64,000 bases of DNA from Isoetes taiwanensis (GCA_021234155.1 JAJEKV010000214.1:620001-684000), one strand, 5' to 3'; positions 42,724 to 55,400 are shown, counted from the first letter of the stretch. Numbers and translations: made by a program. The notes: a model not told the origin generated them from the sequence alone.

Positions 42724-43398
42724 ATTAAAAGAAGGGAGCTGATCACTGGAGTAGATGGAAAATGGAAACTCATTACAATGAAGGAAAGAAAGAAAGAAAA
42801 ATTTGTGCATGTCACATACTTTTCCAAAATTGTGGACAAAATTGACTTCAAAGGTACTTTCAAAACTGTGATAAGTAGATATTTTGGAGAGAAAGGTATT
42901 GAACTGTGTGAAATAACAAGGTTTGGTTGGAGATACTCTAGCATACTAAAAGACATATTCTATAAACCAAAAATGGTTTTTGCAGATACTAATGAACCAC
43001 ACTGTCCATGTACTGGCATTCGTAGGATATCTGACCATACGGGATATGATGGTCAAAATGACTGCAAAATTAGCTGAGAATTCAAACTGTGATTTGAAGA
43101 GGGAATTTGGTGGCTCTAAGGCTGCAGACTTACTGGAAAAAACCATTAAACCAATCAGCTTTCTGGCCAAGCATCTGCATGATAATAACAGTACCACTTA
43201 TGCTACAAAAAAGAAGAATCATGTGACTGAAATTCCGGTGAGACTCGGCCCCCGGGGCCTCCAAAGATCTGCAAGAAGACTGCTACAACTAACTATGTCA
43301 ACCTGGATTCACGGTGAATGACCAATGAAGCAATGATTGCCACCTATGGGATGTTGAAAGATCAGGTTCTGAATAGGCAGAATAAAATCAAGTTTTGA
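42724..43398 (+). pseudogene. Chimeric exon: DGKWKL module joined to SKAA tail, copy 1
   Basis: After the acceptor ATATACAG, a module reads ITGVDGKWKLITMKERKK, FVHVTYFSKIVDKIDF and FGWRYSSILKDIF and ends at EPHCPC (~43010). From there the continuation homologous to exon 2 (YLTIRDMM, SKAADLLEKTIKPISFLAKH) lies in another frame. The same module is followed in frame-like fashion by reverse transcriptase at 43659. So this exon looks like a recombinant between the 5' part of the RT exon and the 3' part of exon 2. CAG/CTG sites near 43230-43315 are disrupted relative to copy 2. Confidence 0.5.
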
Positions 43399-43658
43399 AT
43401 ATTTGCTGGATTGGTTTACTATCATGGTAAAGGTTCATGGCCCCTTGATTTTCAGTTGTTTCAGTTGTTTCTGTTATTAGTCTGTTGCATCAGACAATAG
43501 ACAATAGTATCTGTTACACAGTTTTTGAAAAATGAAAAATATATATGATGTGTGCTTTGACTGAGTTTGAGATATGCATGAGCATATAATTCTGGCCACA
43601 GTGCCAAATACTTTTTGTATACCTTTAATATTCATAAGAACTTTATTTTTAAATGCAG

Positions 43659-45786
43659 AGACAAGAAGGAGAGAACTTATCATTTGGTGTTGATGGAAAA
43701 TGGAAACTTGTTACAATGGAGAAAGAAAAATAGAAAAGTTTGTGCATGTCACATATTTTTCTAAAGTAGTAGACAAGATTGACTTCAAGGATACTTTTAA
43801 AACAGTCATTTGTAGACATTTTGGTGACAAGGGTATTGAACTCTGTGACATGACTAAGTTTGGTTGGAGATACTCTAACACACTTAAAGACTTATTCTCT
43901 GAGACCTAAACTGACTTTTTTGATTGTAGTACACCACCTTGCCCATGTAATAATCCTAACTTGAGGAAGTTTATTGACCCCGCCATAGGACATATCGGGA
44001 CGGTCGCGGTTAGAAATTGTGCACAAACAAACCACTTAGACAATGGTTCGGCATGGGTGCGAACTTTATACACGATTACCCTTTTACTGCGGAGAGGTAC
44101 AAAGCGAGAAATGGTGAGACTATTGAACAATTTTTCATGGTACATAGACATGCTTTTTCAGCGGATGAGGATGATCTTTGTCTTTGGCTTTGTAAAAGGC
44201 ATTAAAGAAGGAAATTAAGTGGCAAGCCAAACGTTTTATTGAGGAGAATTGTATGAATAAGAAAAAGTTTATGATCAAAGATGAAATAGTTAGTAGGAAT
44301 ATGGAATGGATTGTGCATAATCACGTACATTCTTTGGTGTGGACAAAGCGACTAATAATCCCCGCCTTTATTTGCCCTTTTCATATTAGAAATGAAGCCT
44401 ACAAAAGATTGGACAGCGGTGACTTTACTAAATGTGACATGACTAGAATTGCATTGATCAACCAAGTGGAAAATGACATTGTAGGTTTGCTTGGTGAGAA
44501 ATTAGTTTGCTCCACTGATATGCCATATTTACTTGGCATTTTTAAGGCGCATAAATTGGAATATAGATGGATTACGAATGCACACGATAGTATTTTTCTT
44601 GATGGCCTCAATTGTTGCGAGGTGGGGTGAAATGTATCATGGATATATGGCCAAGCATTTGTCGGAGAAAATGTCGAGCTGACAAATTTGTTTGCCACAA
44701 GGATCAAATTAAGGCTTCATGGGTAGTTAATTCTATTTATGATGTTGTTTTGTAATCTTCCGGTACCAAAATTAAGGATGTATTTGTGGCGAGATATCAC
44801 AAAATATTCACGAAAACATCCCGTTGAGCAGGGGATAATGGAATTTGTAATGTCATGATGGAGGTTATTGATTTAGCATGGAAACATCAAAGAAGGATAC
44901 TTCCCAAAGCTGATTTATGGTATTTTGTTACGGATAACAATTATCAAAATTGAATGGAAACCAAAGCAGAACACGAGGATAGTAAAAATGGAAATTGATG
45001 AGCAGGGGATCTCTTTGTTAAGCTTAACATATGGTACATTAAATAATTGTTACTTGGTGATGGGTGATACGATTTGGAGACAAACCAAAGGGATCCCTAT
45101 GGGCTTTGCATCAAGCCCCCGCTGGTGCAACCTCTATTTGGCTTTCTTTGAACTAAGATTTATAGGTAATTTGATTGAGCAATTGTAGACTACAGGAAGC
45201 AAAGCTATTTGGTTACACCTTTAGGTACATTGATGATTTGCTTGCTATTAATAATCCAATTATCGAGGGGAAATTTTTGGAATTTGATTTCGGAGAAGTG
45301 GTGATTTGCATATATACAATTTAGAACATTTAACAATTAAAAGCAATTTGTTTATTGGGATAATACTACGTAAAATCGATGGCGGCGGGTTGATTTTTTG
45401 AACATGAGCATAGAAATTATTATGCCACAATTTGGCGACTCTGAAACATTGATTCGACAAAGAGATAAGCTTCCTTTTAAAGTATGTAGGTTTGTGCACT
45501 CAGCGGTTGTAGGCCATATCTAATGGCGCAATATCATCATATCACAAATTGGCCCCTATCGTACGTTTTCTCTAATCCTCTTAAAGGCGCCGGATTGTTT
45601 GGTGATCTCATGAATGCCTTTATTAAAAAAAGCGAGAAGCGGGATGTATGGCATAAGGTGCGTAAAAGGTGCTTGAATGATGAAGATTTTCCTGGGTTAA
45701 GGTACGATATTAACACTCTAATGGTTAAGTTGTTTGGTTGTGCAAAAAGATCTGCAGTTGGCAAGGGGGTCCCTATGATAACATAG
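43659..45786 (+). pseudogene. DGKWKL module fused to Penelope-like reverse transcriptase (broken)
   Basis: The exon follows AAATGCAG. Its order is: the module (VDGKWKLVTM, FVHVTYFSKVVDKIDF, FGWRYSNTLKDLF), a CPC motif (43940), an FIDPAIGHI-type block (43970-44010), helical linkers, then reverse transcriptase. RT motifs are ICPFHIRNEAYKRL (44370), MPYLLGIFKAHKLEYRWITN (44520-44580, the K-x-H-K...R block), QTKGIPMGFASSPRWCNLYL (45080-45140) and FRYIDDLLAINN (45217-45250) with the catalytic Asp pair. This pattern fits Penelope-like and related LTR-less RTs rather than gypsy, copia or L1. A C-terminal part (45523-45786) follows. I see no GIY-YIG endonuclease. Four or more frame breaks occur. The family label is tentative. 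Confidence 0.65.
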
Positions 45787-45850
45787 GGACCCTCCTGTCT
45801 CTGTGTTATTATTTATGGGATCTGCCTTGCCTTCCGGTAGGAGGAGGTTA

Positions 45851-47145
45851 TATATATATATAATGGCTTTGTCCTGGGCTAGTATTAGTGGTGGACACAA
45901 GTGTGGTAACATTGAGGTTACGATACATTTGGATTGATAAGCGCTTTCGGTTGGTCGAATGGTGAAGTTTTGTTTGTGGCCTCGGGGACCATACTGTTTT
46001 TTTGTGCTGGTCCAAAAGGCTAAGGCAAGTTATAGTGTTGGGCACTAGTATGGTTACACAGCTGTGTTGGCTTTGGCATGGCATTGTTAAGTTTTATTGC
46101 AGTAATGTAATGAGCTTTGTGCATTGGCACAGTATTCTATACAAATTTGGTGGCAGATTATGTCTAAAAACAACTGGAAGCTTTATGGTCTGTGCAGTTT
46201 GATGGCGGGTTAACATGAGGCATGTGCTTGTATTAGAAATAAGGGTGAGGTGTACCCGGATGGTTATTGTGAAGATACTATGTGTATTCTCAGTTTTAGG
46301 AATATGAGGGTGGAAATGAGCAAGAAGAACTTAGCTATGACTTTGACTTTGAGCTTGTATTAGAAATAAGGGTGAGGTGTACCGGATGGTTATTGTGAAG
46401 ATACTATGTGTATTCTCGGTTTAGGAATATGAGGGTGGAAATGAGCGGTAAGAACTTAGCTATGACTATGACTTTGTTGGAAGAATGGAGCAGGAAAACT
46501 TGAAATAAGTGTGGTGCTACTATCTTTGGCTTTGTTAAGTCTTGGTTATGTTGTGTTCTTTGTAGTAGAGTGAGAAAATGAGTTAAGACATGGTACACCA
46601 TGCATGGGTTCCATATCGGACACAATTTTGAATGCAAGGTATGATTTAACTTTTGGGGAACATTATAGCTTGGTTGGGGACGGATGGTGGCATGCCTTAA
46701 TGCATAAACCAAATATTGGAAGCTTTGTGTGTGGTAGGCCTACCACTCTTAGTAGAATCTTAGTAGAATTGAAGTAGAGGGCATCTCTGGTGCATTTATA
46801 CAGCTAGTCTTGGTGAAGATCCTGGTTTGTTTCAATGGTGTAGGTTTGAATTGATGGAAAGCATTGTGTGACCTAATAATGGTCAAGTATGGCTATAATT
46901 ATGGAGGGAATTGGGGTGCTATGTGAATACACTAAGGTTGGGGCATGAAAGTTCTGACATAAAGGTTAGCATTTCTTCCTGATAATTTGATGAAATAGCA
47001 ATAAAGTATCCAGAGACATGAAGGATACAAGCATGTTGTTGCAGTTAATGTGATGTAAATGGAGTAAATAATGTTGGCACAAAGTTGTAATAATTTAACG
47101 TTATGGACAAACGTTCGAACAAATACTTTGCATGAATGTGGTAAG
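45851..47145. repeat. 8-kb segmental duplication, copy 2, left part
   Basis: Begins at TATAATGGCTTTGTCCTGGG, joined to copy 1's end through a TA run. It matches 24655-25832 and crosses the chromovirus target site without interruption. It has one private change: a ~125-bp internal tandem duplication (46226-46350 and 46354-46477). Confidence 0.85.
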
Positions 47146-47612
47146 CTGGGCATCTGAGCATCACAGTTTAGTGGCGTAGATTATAAGATGTGGGATTATG
47201 TTTAATTGACACTATTGGGACGTATTGGTGGATAATAAATGGAGTGAATATTTTGCAACCCATGTATTGGGGTTGGGCACATGTTGTGACACATTGTTGT
47301 GTCAAAATAGTATTTACTATGCATCTATATTGTTAATTTATTATTGTTAATTTTTTATTTTATGGTCTTGAAATCGTAATGTGCTTAGGGCGGCGACGAA
47401 CCCTAAAGGTGAAGCCACGATCTGTGTTGATGGAGAATGGAGGATTTCTAACTAACTCTAACAAGGTACGATGGATTCAGGTTTGTTACATGCATTGTCG
47501 GCCGGTGAGGCCCGGATAACTGGTTCTTTTAATTAAGGTTATGAACTCCATAAGCGAAACAGATCGAGGGTGCGGATTGGAGATTAGGGTACACTAATGA
47601 AGCCTTCTTGCC
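47146..47612. repeat. Segmental duplication copy 2, empty chromovirus site and leader
   Basis: GTGGTAAGCTGGGCATC is the uninterrupted version of the site split by the chromovirus in copy 1. What follows matches 39003-39468. Confidence 0.85.
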
Positions 47613-47621
47613 CTATAAATA
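47613..47621 (+). promoter_or_regulatory. TATA box of the SAP-domain ORF, copy 2
   Basis: CTATAAATA in the same position as in copy 1, ~45 bp before the start codon. Confidence 0.6.
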
Positions 47622-47664
47622 ATAGCCAGCCTGCGAAATGCTCACCGCCATTTTTTTCAAAAAG

Positions 47665-48001
47665 ATGAGCAAAATTTGGAAGGCCTCTTGGGACGCCCAA
47701 CATGGGTCTTACAAGAGCCAAATTGTTAGAAGCACTGAGGAGAGCAGGGATTGAGCCTAGTGGACCGCAACCCACTAAGGCTCAGCTATTGGAGCTGTGC
47801 AGAAGCAAGGGAATAGATGTCAACAAGGAGAGTAATGCTTGCATTACTGAAATTCATCTATCGGGCCTTGTAGCAAAGATTGCAAATGCTAAAGGCAATG
47901 AAGGTCTCGGGCAGTGATAAAATGATTGATAATGTTCCCGGTATTGAATTGGATGATGAAGATGAAGAAATAATCTCGAAAATGAGATTGCAAAAATCGA
48001 G
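47665..48001 (+). pseudogene. SAP-like domain exon 1, copy 2
   Basis: ATG at 47665 corresponds to that at 39520, but AAGCTGG reads AATTTGG and shifts the frame for the first ~12 codons. From 47702 the frame is clean through the SAP-like helices (LTRAKLLEALRRAG, then AQLLELCRSKGIDVNKES). A second change at GGCAGCAGT / GGGCAGTG (~47905) shifts it again before the acidic end. The exon ends at the same GGTTCTATC donor. The SAP pattern is best seen in this copy. Confidence 0.5.
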
Positions 48002-49047
48002 GTTCTATCTAGTTAGATTTAGTTGAATTATTTTGCATATGACATGGCTTAATTGCATGGTTGTTTGACTGAAAAAGAAATGTTATCACAAGCTCCTTTG
48101 TTCTTATTCTATAATTAATGGTTATGTTGTGAGTAAAGGGCGAAAAGCCAAGGGAAAACACTGCTTACCTGCTAGTCCATGCGCATTTTACCCTGTTTTG
48201 GCTAACTTGTGTTTGTTGGACTGCAGGTAACCGTCTTCCCTTCTCTCACATTTTTGTGGTTGAAGTTTTCAAGGCAGCAGTATAAGCAAATTGATAATAT
48301 CATATCTGGATATCTGTGACTTGTTATGTAAATTCTGTTTAAGCAATCAGGTAAATATTTTACTTATAATGCTTGCTGATGAGAGGATGCAGTTTGGACA
48401 TATTTGTAAGTTTTGCAATATTTTGATTCCGATTTCTTTAAATCCAGCCTTCTGTCTCTATCTATAGTATGGGTTGGTAAATTTTCTTGTATTATGACCT
48501 TTATAAAATGAAATAAGATGGGTTCTACTGGTTTTTTGCATATTTTTTAACCTAAAGCTATGATTTCTTTTCAGTACTATGGTTGAATTAAGTAAATTCA
48601 TAGTTTATTTTATTTTATTTTGGTTTTGTATCCTTTATGTGATATGATCAAGTCTTCTTTAAGATATATGCTGTTTTTTGTCTTCAATAGGATATGATCT
48701 GCCAGCCTATTATATGTTATTCATTTAAAATTCGTTTTATGGTTTGTTAAAGTGTATGGCATCATATACTTGTATAAGGTTTAAATCTTTTATCCCTAAG
48801 GCTCCCCAAACTTGTTTGGGACTGATAAGTCCAATAAATTCTAAAGGAGTTTATTTGGATGTTTAGATTAGTCATAAGGACTTGGTCTAGGCTAGGTATA
48901 TATTACACGATTTCAGGACACTAGTTATACTAGTGTGGGCCTTAGGGAAATCTCTTTTACCTTTTTAGTTCTGTTTCTGGATCTGTTTTCTATTATTTTA
49001 ATTCTGATTTTCTATAATTTCTAAAAAGTTATGGTACATGTATACAG
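48002..49047 (+). other. Intron of the SAP-domain ORF, copy 2
   Basis: About 1.05 kb and T-rich, from GTTCTATC to TGTATACAG. The acceptor is intact and joins in phase 0 with exon 1. Nearly identical to the copy 1 intron, with the same internal GGCTCCCCAAAC hairpin. Confidence 0.65.
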
Positions 49048-50573
49048 GAGGGTGCTCCAGATGGTGGAGCTCCAGAAACGATTCCCAACAGTGAGCAATG
49101 TGCTAAAGGTGGAAGACCTGACTGGTACCCTGAACTGGCAGTCTTTGGATATAAAAGAGCGGGCATTCCAGCTCCTAACAAGGCTGTTCAAGCAGTATTG
49201 GCCTGTGTGCAAGATGACAACCTGCATAAAATGTTCATTTGCAAAGAAACTTCACTCCTTGAGGGTCAGGAAATTTCTGTCATTCTGTTTTTTGGGATGA
49301 ATAATATGCTGGATCTGGTTGCACAATTTAACAAAGTAGAATATGATCCAGCTTTATGTGATGGACTCATTGAGTTTTCGTACAAAATGCTTCCTGCTGC
49401 TCATGTGTTAGCAGATGACAAGGATGAGGTGGATAGGCTTGCATTTATTACTGGGTTGTCTGCTCTGGAGGCAGCTAATGGCTTGAAAATCACACATAAG
49501 GCAAGGGAAGATAGAGCAGTTAGAAGGAATGCCCCTCAACGTGCAATCACTGTCAATTTTCTTTTCAGTGTTAAGGCTCCTACAAATACTAGGCAACAGG
49601 AGCAAAACTTGGCTGAGGAACCTGGGCAACAAGTTCGAATGAAGCTTAAGAGGTATAATCTTGCTGAAATGAATCTTTTTAATTGTGGTATGCTGCCCAT
49701 GATGTCCAGCAGAAATGTGGAGATACATGCTGAACAGTTTCATCAAGCACTATGGGAAAGCAAGAACTTGGGAGTGATTGCACCCATCAGTATGGAATCC
49801 TGGATCAGGCTTGCCAATCTCAGCAATGATGAAGTAAAAAAGGCAAAAAAGGATGCCCTTTCTTTCACTAAACATATCACTAAGTTGGAGGTTGATCTGC
49901 CTTTTGGATTGGAATTTCTTGGTAGGAAGTGCAAGATGGGCAATGGATTTTATATAGGACAGAAGGGCCATATGGCCAAGATGGACGAAAAGAGGACTGA
50001 CTTCTACTTGAAGAGGATTTGGCGCACTTACTGCCCATTCTTCAAATGCAACTGTGAAATGGTAACAGATGGTAAAATTAGGTGCCGTGATAAGTCTGGT
50101 ACATTATGAACAATCTTGAGGTTTTTTGGCCTGAGCTCTCTATACAAATGAGGTTTCATGAGTTCTCTGTTTTTTAATCCACTGAACCAATAAAAGAAGC
50201 AGTACTGGCATACATTGGATATTTAACCATACGTGATATGATGTTCAAAATGACTGCAAAGTTTACTGAGAAAGCAGATTGTGACCTGAAAGGAGAGTTT
50301 GGAGGCTCTAAAGCTGCTGAACTGCTGGAAAAAACTATCAAGCCAATTAGCTTTCTGGCCAAGCATTTGCATGACAATAGCAGTGCTACTTATGCTTCAA
50401 AAAAGAAAGGAAATACATCTGAGAGCCCAGCTGATACCATTCTAAGACCTCCAAAGATTAGCAAGAAGACTGCTGCTACTGAATGTATCAACCTTGATAC
50501 GCAAAGCATTAACGAAATGATTGCAAACTATGGTATGTTAAAGGATATGCAGAACAAAATCGGATTCAACTGA
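49048..50573 (+). CDS. Exon 2 of the SAP-domain ORF, copy 2
   Basis: From the acceptor the frame is open at once (EGAPDGGAPETIPNSEQCAK) and continues to 50107, ~353 codons, the longest clean coding stretch in the window. Features: ISVILFFGMNNMLDLVAQF, AFITGLSALEAANGLKITHK, a Lys-rich KKAKKDALSFTKHITKLEVD segment, and a Cys cluster YCPFFKCNCEMVTDGKIRC with three closely spaced Cys that could bind metal. A 22-bp deletion relative to copy 1 at ~50093 causes the stop at 50107. Beyond it the frame resumes (50238-50573) with SKAAELLEKTIKPISFLAKH and ends KIGFN. No known family is recognised. Its link to the RT exon in copy 1 suggests an element-encoded ORF1-like protein. Confidence 0.6.
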
Positions 50574-50858
50574 TAGTGATATTTACTATGATGGTAAATA
50601 TTCTGGGCTGTTTTTCTTTCCTGCAGTAATTTCAATTTGATGTTGTTCCTTATGATAAGTCAGATGATCATATCTGATGAACAAAAGTCTGTTATAGACA
50701 AATATGCAATAAAAAGTTCTTTTATGAAGCTTTTTATGAAGCTTGTATGATTGTGTTGACTGTTTATGTGCATTTGCATGTAAATCTGGCCACAGTGCCA
50801 AAAACTCTTAAACTCTAATTTTTAAACTCCTGTAATATTTTGAATGATGAATATACAG
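50574..50858 (+). other. Spacer or intron, copy 2
   Basis: AT-rich, ends with acceptor-like ATATACAG. Matches 42459-42723 except for a short insertion (GATTGTGTTGACTG near 50,750). Confidence 0.5.
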
Positions 50859-51531
50859 ATTAAAAGAAGGGAGCTGATCACTGGAGTAGATGGAAAATGG
50901 AAACTCATTACAATGAAGGAAAGAAAGAAAGAAAAATTTGTGCATGTCACATACTTTTCCAAAATTGTGGACAAAATTGACTTCAAAGGTACTTTCAAAA
51001 CTGTGATAAGTAGATATTTTGGAGAGAAAGGTATTGAACTGTGTGAAATAACAAGGTTTGGTTGGAGATACTCTAGCATACTAAAAGACATATTCTATAA
51101 ACCAAAAATGGTTTTTGCAGATACTAATGAACCACACTGTCCATGTACTGGCATTCGTAGGATATCTGACCATACGAGATATGATGGTCAAAATGACTGC
51201 AAAATTAGCTGAGAATTCAAACTGTGATTTGAAGAGGGAATTTGGTGGCTCTAAGGCTGCAGACTTACTGGAAAAAACCATTAAACCAATCAGCTTTCTG
51301 GCCAAGCATCTGCATGATAATAACAGTACCACTTATGCTACAAAAAAGAAGAATCATGTGACTGAAATTCCAGCTGAGACTATTCTGAGGCCTCCAAAGA
51401 TCTGCAAGAAGACTGCTACAACTAACTATGTCAACCTGGATTCACAGGAACAGACCAATGAAGCAATGATTGCCACCTATGGGATGTTGAAAGATCAGGT
51501 TCTGAATAGGCAGAATAAAATCAAGTTTTGA
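50859..51531 (+). pseudogene. Chimeric exon: DGKWKL module joined to SKAA tail, copy 2
   Basis: Same structure as 42724-43398, with CAG/CTG sites intact, so two long frames are visible: one through the module to EPHCPC and beyond (50844-51212), one from ~51115 through YLTIRDMM, SKAADLLEKTIKPISFLAKH and ETILRPPKICKKTATT to the stop at 51529. The two frames overlap but differ, so the junction of the two modules is out of frame even where sequence quality looks good. It is not followed by reverse transcriptase in this copy; homology to copy 1 ends 17 bp after the stop. Confidence 0.5.
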
Positions 51532-51545
51532 ATATTTGCTGGATT

Positions 51546-52197
<652 letters not shown>

Positions 52198-52360
52198 AAA
52201 TTCAAATTATGCAAGGCATCATAGCAGCCGTAAGTGAAAAGGGACCATATGGATACATGGATTAGGTCATATGTCCACCAGTAAATGGCCAAAGAAGAGC
52301 TATTCAGTGGACATTGAATATATATATTTATATTTATATGTATATATAGATATACAAAGC

Positions 52361-52390
52361 CCTAGCCCTGTACGAAGACAAGGTTCGGAC
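52361..52390. repeat. 30-bp direct repeat, left boundary of the array
   Basis: CCTAGCCCTGTACGAAGACA plus AGGTTCGGAC is repeated perfectly at 56342-56371 and bounds the tandem array. Confidence 0.9.
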
Positions 52391-52392
52391 AT

Positions 52393-52463
52393 CTAGCCTC
52401 ACCATCCTAGTGCCACATACCACAATGGGACTATGGTAGGTGGCACTAGGATGGTGAGGCTAG
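52393..52463. repeat. 30-bp-arm palindrome at the array start
   Basis: CTAGCCTCACCATCCTAGTG and the next ten bases pair with TGGTAGGTGGCACTAGGATG and following bases. The right arm is the start of the first array unit; the left arm is not present in later units. Confidence 0.85.
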
Positions 52464-55400
52464 AAAGCCATGCCCCTAGAGTTGCCCCTAGGACCTAGAC
52501 TTCCTAAGGCGGGATTAAATCCTACCTACAAAGTGTGCATGTAAGGCAAAAGTTTTGCCCAACGGATGTGTGGTGAGTTGGTATAGGCCTAGTAATGCCA
52601 AAGTAAATGTGCATTTGGTCATGGGTTCAAACCTTGCCAATGTATGTTTATCTTTGGGAGTTGGTTACCGGGGTATCACGATGATGATCCCCGGCGTGGT
52701 AGAACTTAAAAGCCTATCGTGTCCTCCACTTTTGGCTGCAGCCGTAAGAGCGAGTGGGATAAGCTAGCTAGTGCGTACAAGATTAGTCTAGTATGGACCT
52801 TAAACAAAGTAATAAAAAAAAACAATGGGACTATGGTAGGTGGCACTAGGATGGTGAGGCTAGAAAGCCATACCCCTAGAGTTGCCCCTAGGACCTAGAC
52901 TTCCTAGGCGGGGGATTAAATCCCGCCTACAAAAGTGTGCATGTAAGGCAAAGTTTTGCCCAGCGGATGTGTGGTGAGTTGGTATAGGCCTAGTAATGCC
53001 AAAGTAAATGTGCATTTGGTCATGGGTTCAAACCTTGCCAATGTATGTTTATCTTTGGGAGTTGGTTCTTGAGGGGTATCACGATGATGATCCCCAACGC
53101 GTGGTAGAACTTAAAAGCCCTATCGTGTCCTCCACTTTGGGCCGTAGTAAAGCGCAGTGGGATAAGCTAACTAGTGCATACAAGATTAGTCTAGTATTGA
53201 CCTTAAACAAAGTAATAAAAAACAATGGGACTATGGTAAGTGGCACTAGGATGGTGAGGCTAGAAAGCCATGCCCCTAGAGTTGCCCCTAGGACCTAGAC
53301 TTCCTAAGGCGGGATTAAATCCATGCCTACAAAGTGTGCATGTAAGGCAAAAGTTTTGCCCAACGGATGTGTGGTGAGTTGGTATAGGCCTAGTAATGCC
53401 AAAGTAAATGTGCATTTGGTCATGGGTTCAAACCTTGCCAATGTATGTTTATCTTTGGGAGTTGATTCTTGGGGTATCGATGATGATCCCCGACGTCATT
53501 AGAACTTAAAAGCCTATACGTGTCCTCCACTTTTGCTCTGCCGTAAAGGCGATGGGATAAGCTAGCTAGTCTGTACAAGATTAGTCTAGTATGGACCTTA
53601 AACAAAGTAATAAAAAAACAATGGGACTATGGTAGGTGGCACTAGGATGGTGAGGCTAGAAAGCCATGCCCCTAGAGTTGCCCCTAGGACCTAGACTTCC
53701 TAAGGCGGGATTAAATCCTGCCTACAAAGTGTGCATGTAAGGCAAAAGTTTTGCCCAACGGATGTGTGGTGAGTTGGTATAGGCCTAGTAATGCCAAAGT
53801 AAATGTGCATTTGGTCATGGGTTCAAACCTTGCCAATGTATGTTTATCTTTGGGAGTTGGTTACTGGGGTATCACGATGATGATCGGCGTGGTAGAACTT
53901 AAAAGCCTATACGTGTCCTCCACTTTGGCTGCCGTAAGGCAGTGGGATAAGCTAGCTAGTCTGTACAAGATTAGTCTAGTATGGACCTTAAACAAAGTAA
54001 TAAAAAAAACAATGGGACTATGGTAGGTGGCACTAGGATGGTGAGGCTAGAAAGCCATGCCCCTAGAGTTGCCCCTAGGACCTAGACTTCCTAAGGCGGG
54101 ATTAAATCCTGCCTACAAAGTGCATGTAAGCCAAAAGTTTTTTTGCCCAACGGATGTGTGGTGAGTTGGTATAGGCCTAGTAATGCCAAAGTAAATGTGC
54201 ATTTGGTCATGGGTTCAAACCTTGCCAATGTATGTTTTATCTTTGGGAGTTGGTCTCTGGGGGTATCGATGATGATCCGGCGTGGTAGAACTTAAAAGCC
54301 TATCGTGTCCTCCACTTTGGCTGCTGTGAAGGCGATGGGATAAGCTAGCTAGTGCGTACAAGATTAGTCTAGTATGGACCTTAAACAAAGTAATAAAAAA
54401 AACAATGGGACTATGGTAGGTGGCACTAGGATGGTGAGGCTAGAAAGCCATGCCCCTAGAGTTGCCCCTAGGACCTAGACTTCCTAAGGCGGGATTAAAT
54501 CCTGCCTACAAAGTGTGCATGTAAGGCAAAAGTTTTGCCCAACGGATGTGTGGTGAGTTGGTATAGGCCTAGTAATGCCAAAGTAAATGTGCATTTGGTC
54601 ATGGGTTCAAACCTTGCCAATGTATGTTTATCTTTGGGAGTTGGTTACTGGGGGTATACGATGATGATCCCCGACGTGGTAGAACTTAAAAGCCTATACG
54701 TGTCCTCCACTTTGGCTGCCGTAAGGCAGTGGGATAAGCTAGCTAGTCTGTACAAGACTAGTCTAGTATGGACCTTAAACAAAGTAATAAAAAAAACAAT
54801 GGGACTATGGTAGGTGGCACTAGGATGGTGAGGCTAGAAAGCCATGCCCTAGAGTTTGCCCCTAGGACCTAGACTTCCTAAGGCGGGATTAAATCCTGCC
54901 TACAAAGTGTGCATGTAAGGCAAAAGTTTTGCCCAACGGATGTGTGGTGAGTTGGTATAGGCCTAGTAATGCCAAAGTAAATGTGCATTTGGTCATGGGT
55001 TCAAACCTTGCCAATGTATGTTTATCTTTGGGAGTTGGTTACTGGGGGTATACGATGATGATCCCCGACGTGGTAGAACTTAAAAGCCTATATGTGTCCT
55101 CCACTTTGGCTGCCAGTAAGGCCGATGGGATAAACTAGCTAGTCCTGCACAAGATTAGTCTAGTATGGACCTTAAACAAAGTAATAAAAAAAACAATGGG
55201 ATTATGGTAGGTGGCACTAGGATGGTGAGGCTAGAAAGCCATGCCCCTAGAGTTGCCCCTAGGACCTAGGACTTCCTAATAGGGATTAAATCACGCCTAC
55301 AAAGTGTTTGCATGTAAGGCAAAAGTTTTGCCCAACGGATGTGTGGTGATTGGTATAGGCCTAGTAATGCCAAAGTAAATGTGCATTTGGTCATGGGTTC

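Noticed and set aside
44000-45786. Assigning the RT to the chromovirus or to a LINE
   Set aside because: It lies outside the LTRs. Its FKAHK, GIPMG and YIDDL blocks differ from the gypsy FFDDILVYS type, and no APE endonuclease is seen upstream.
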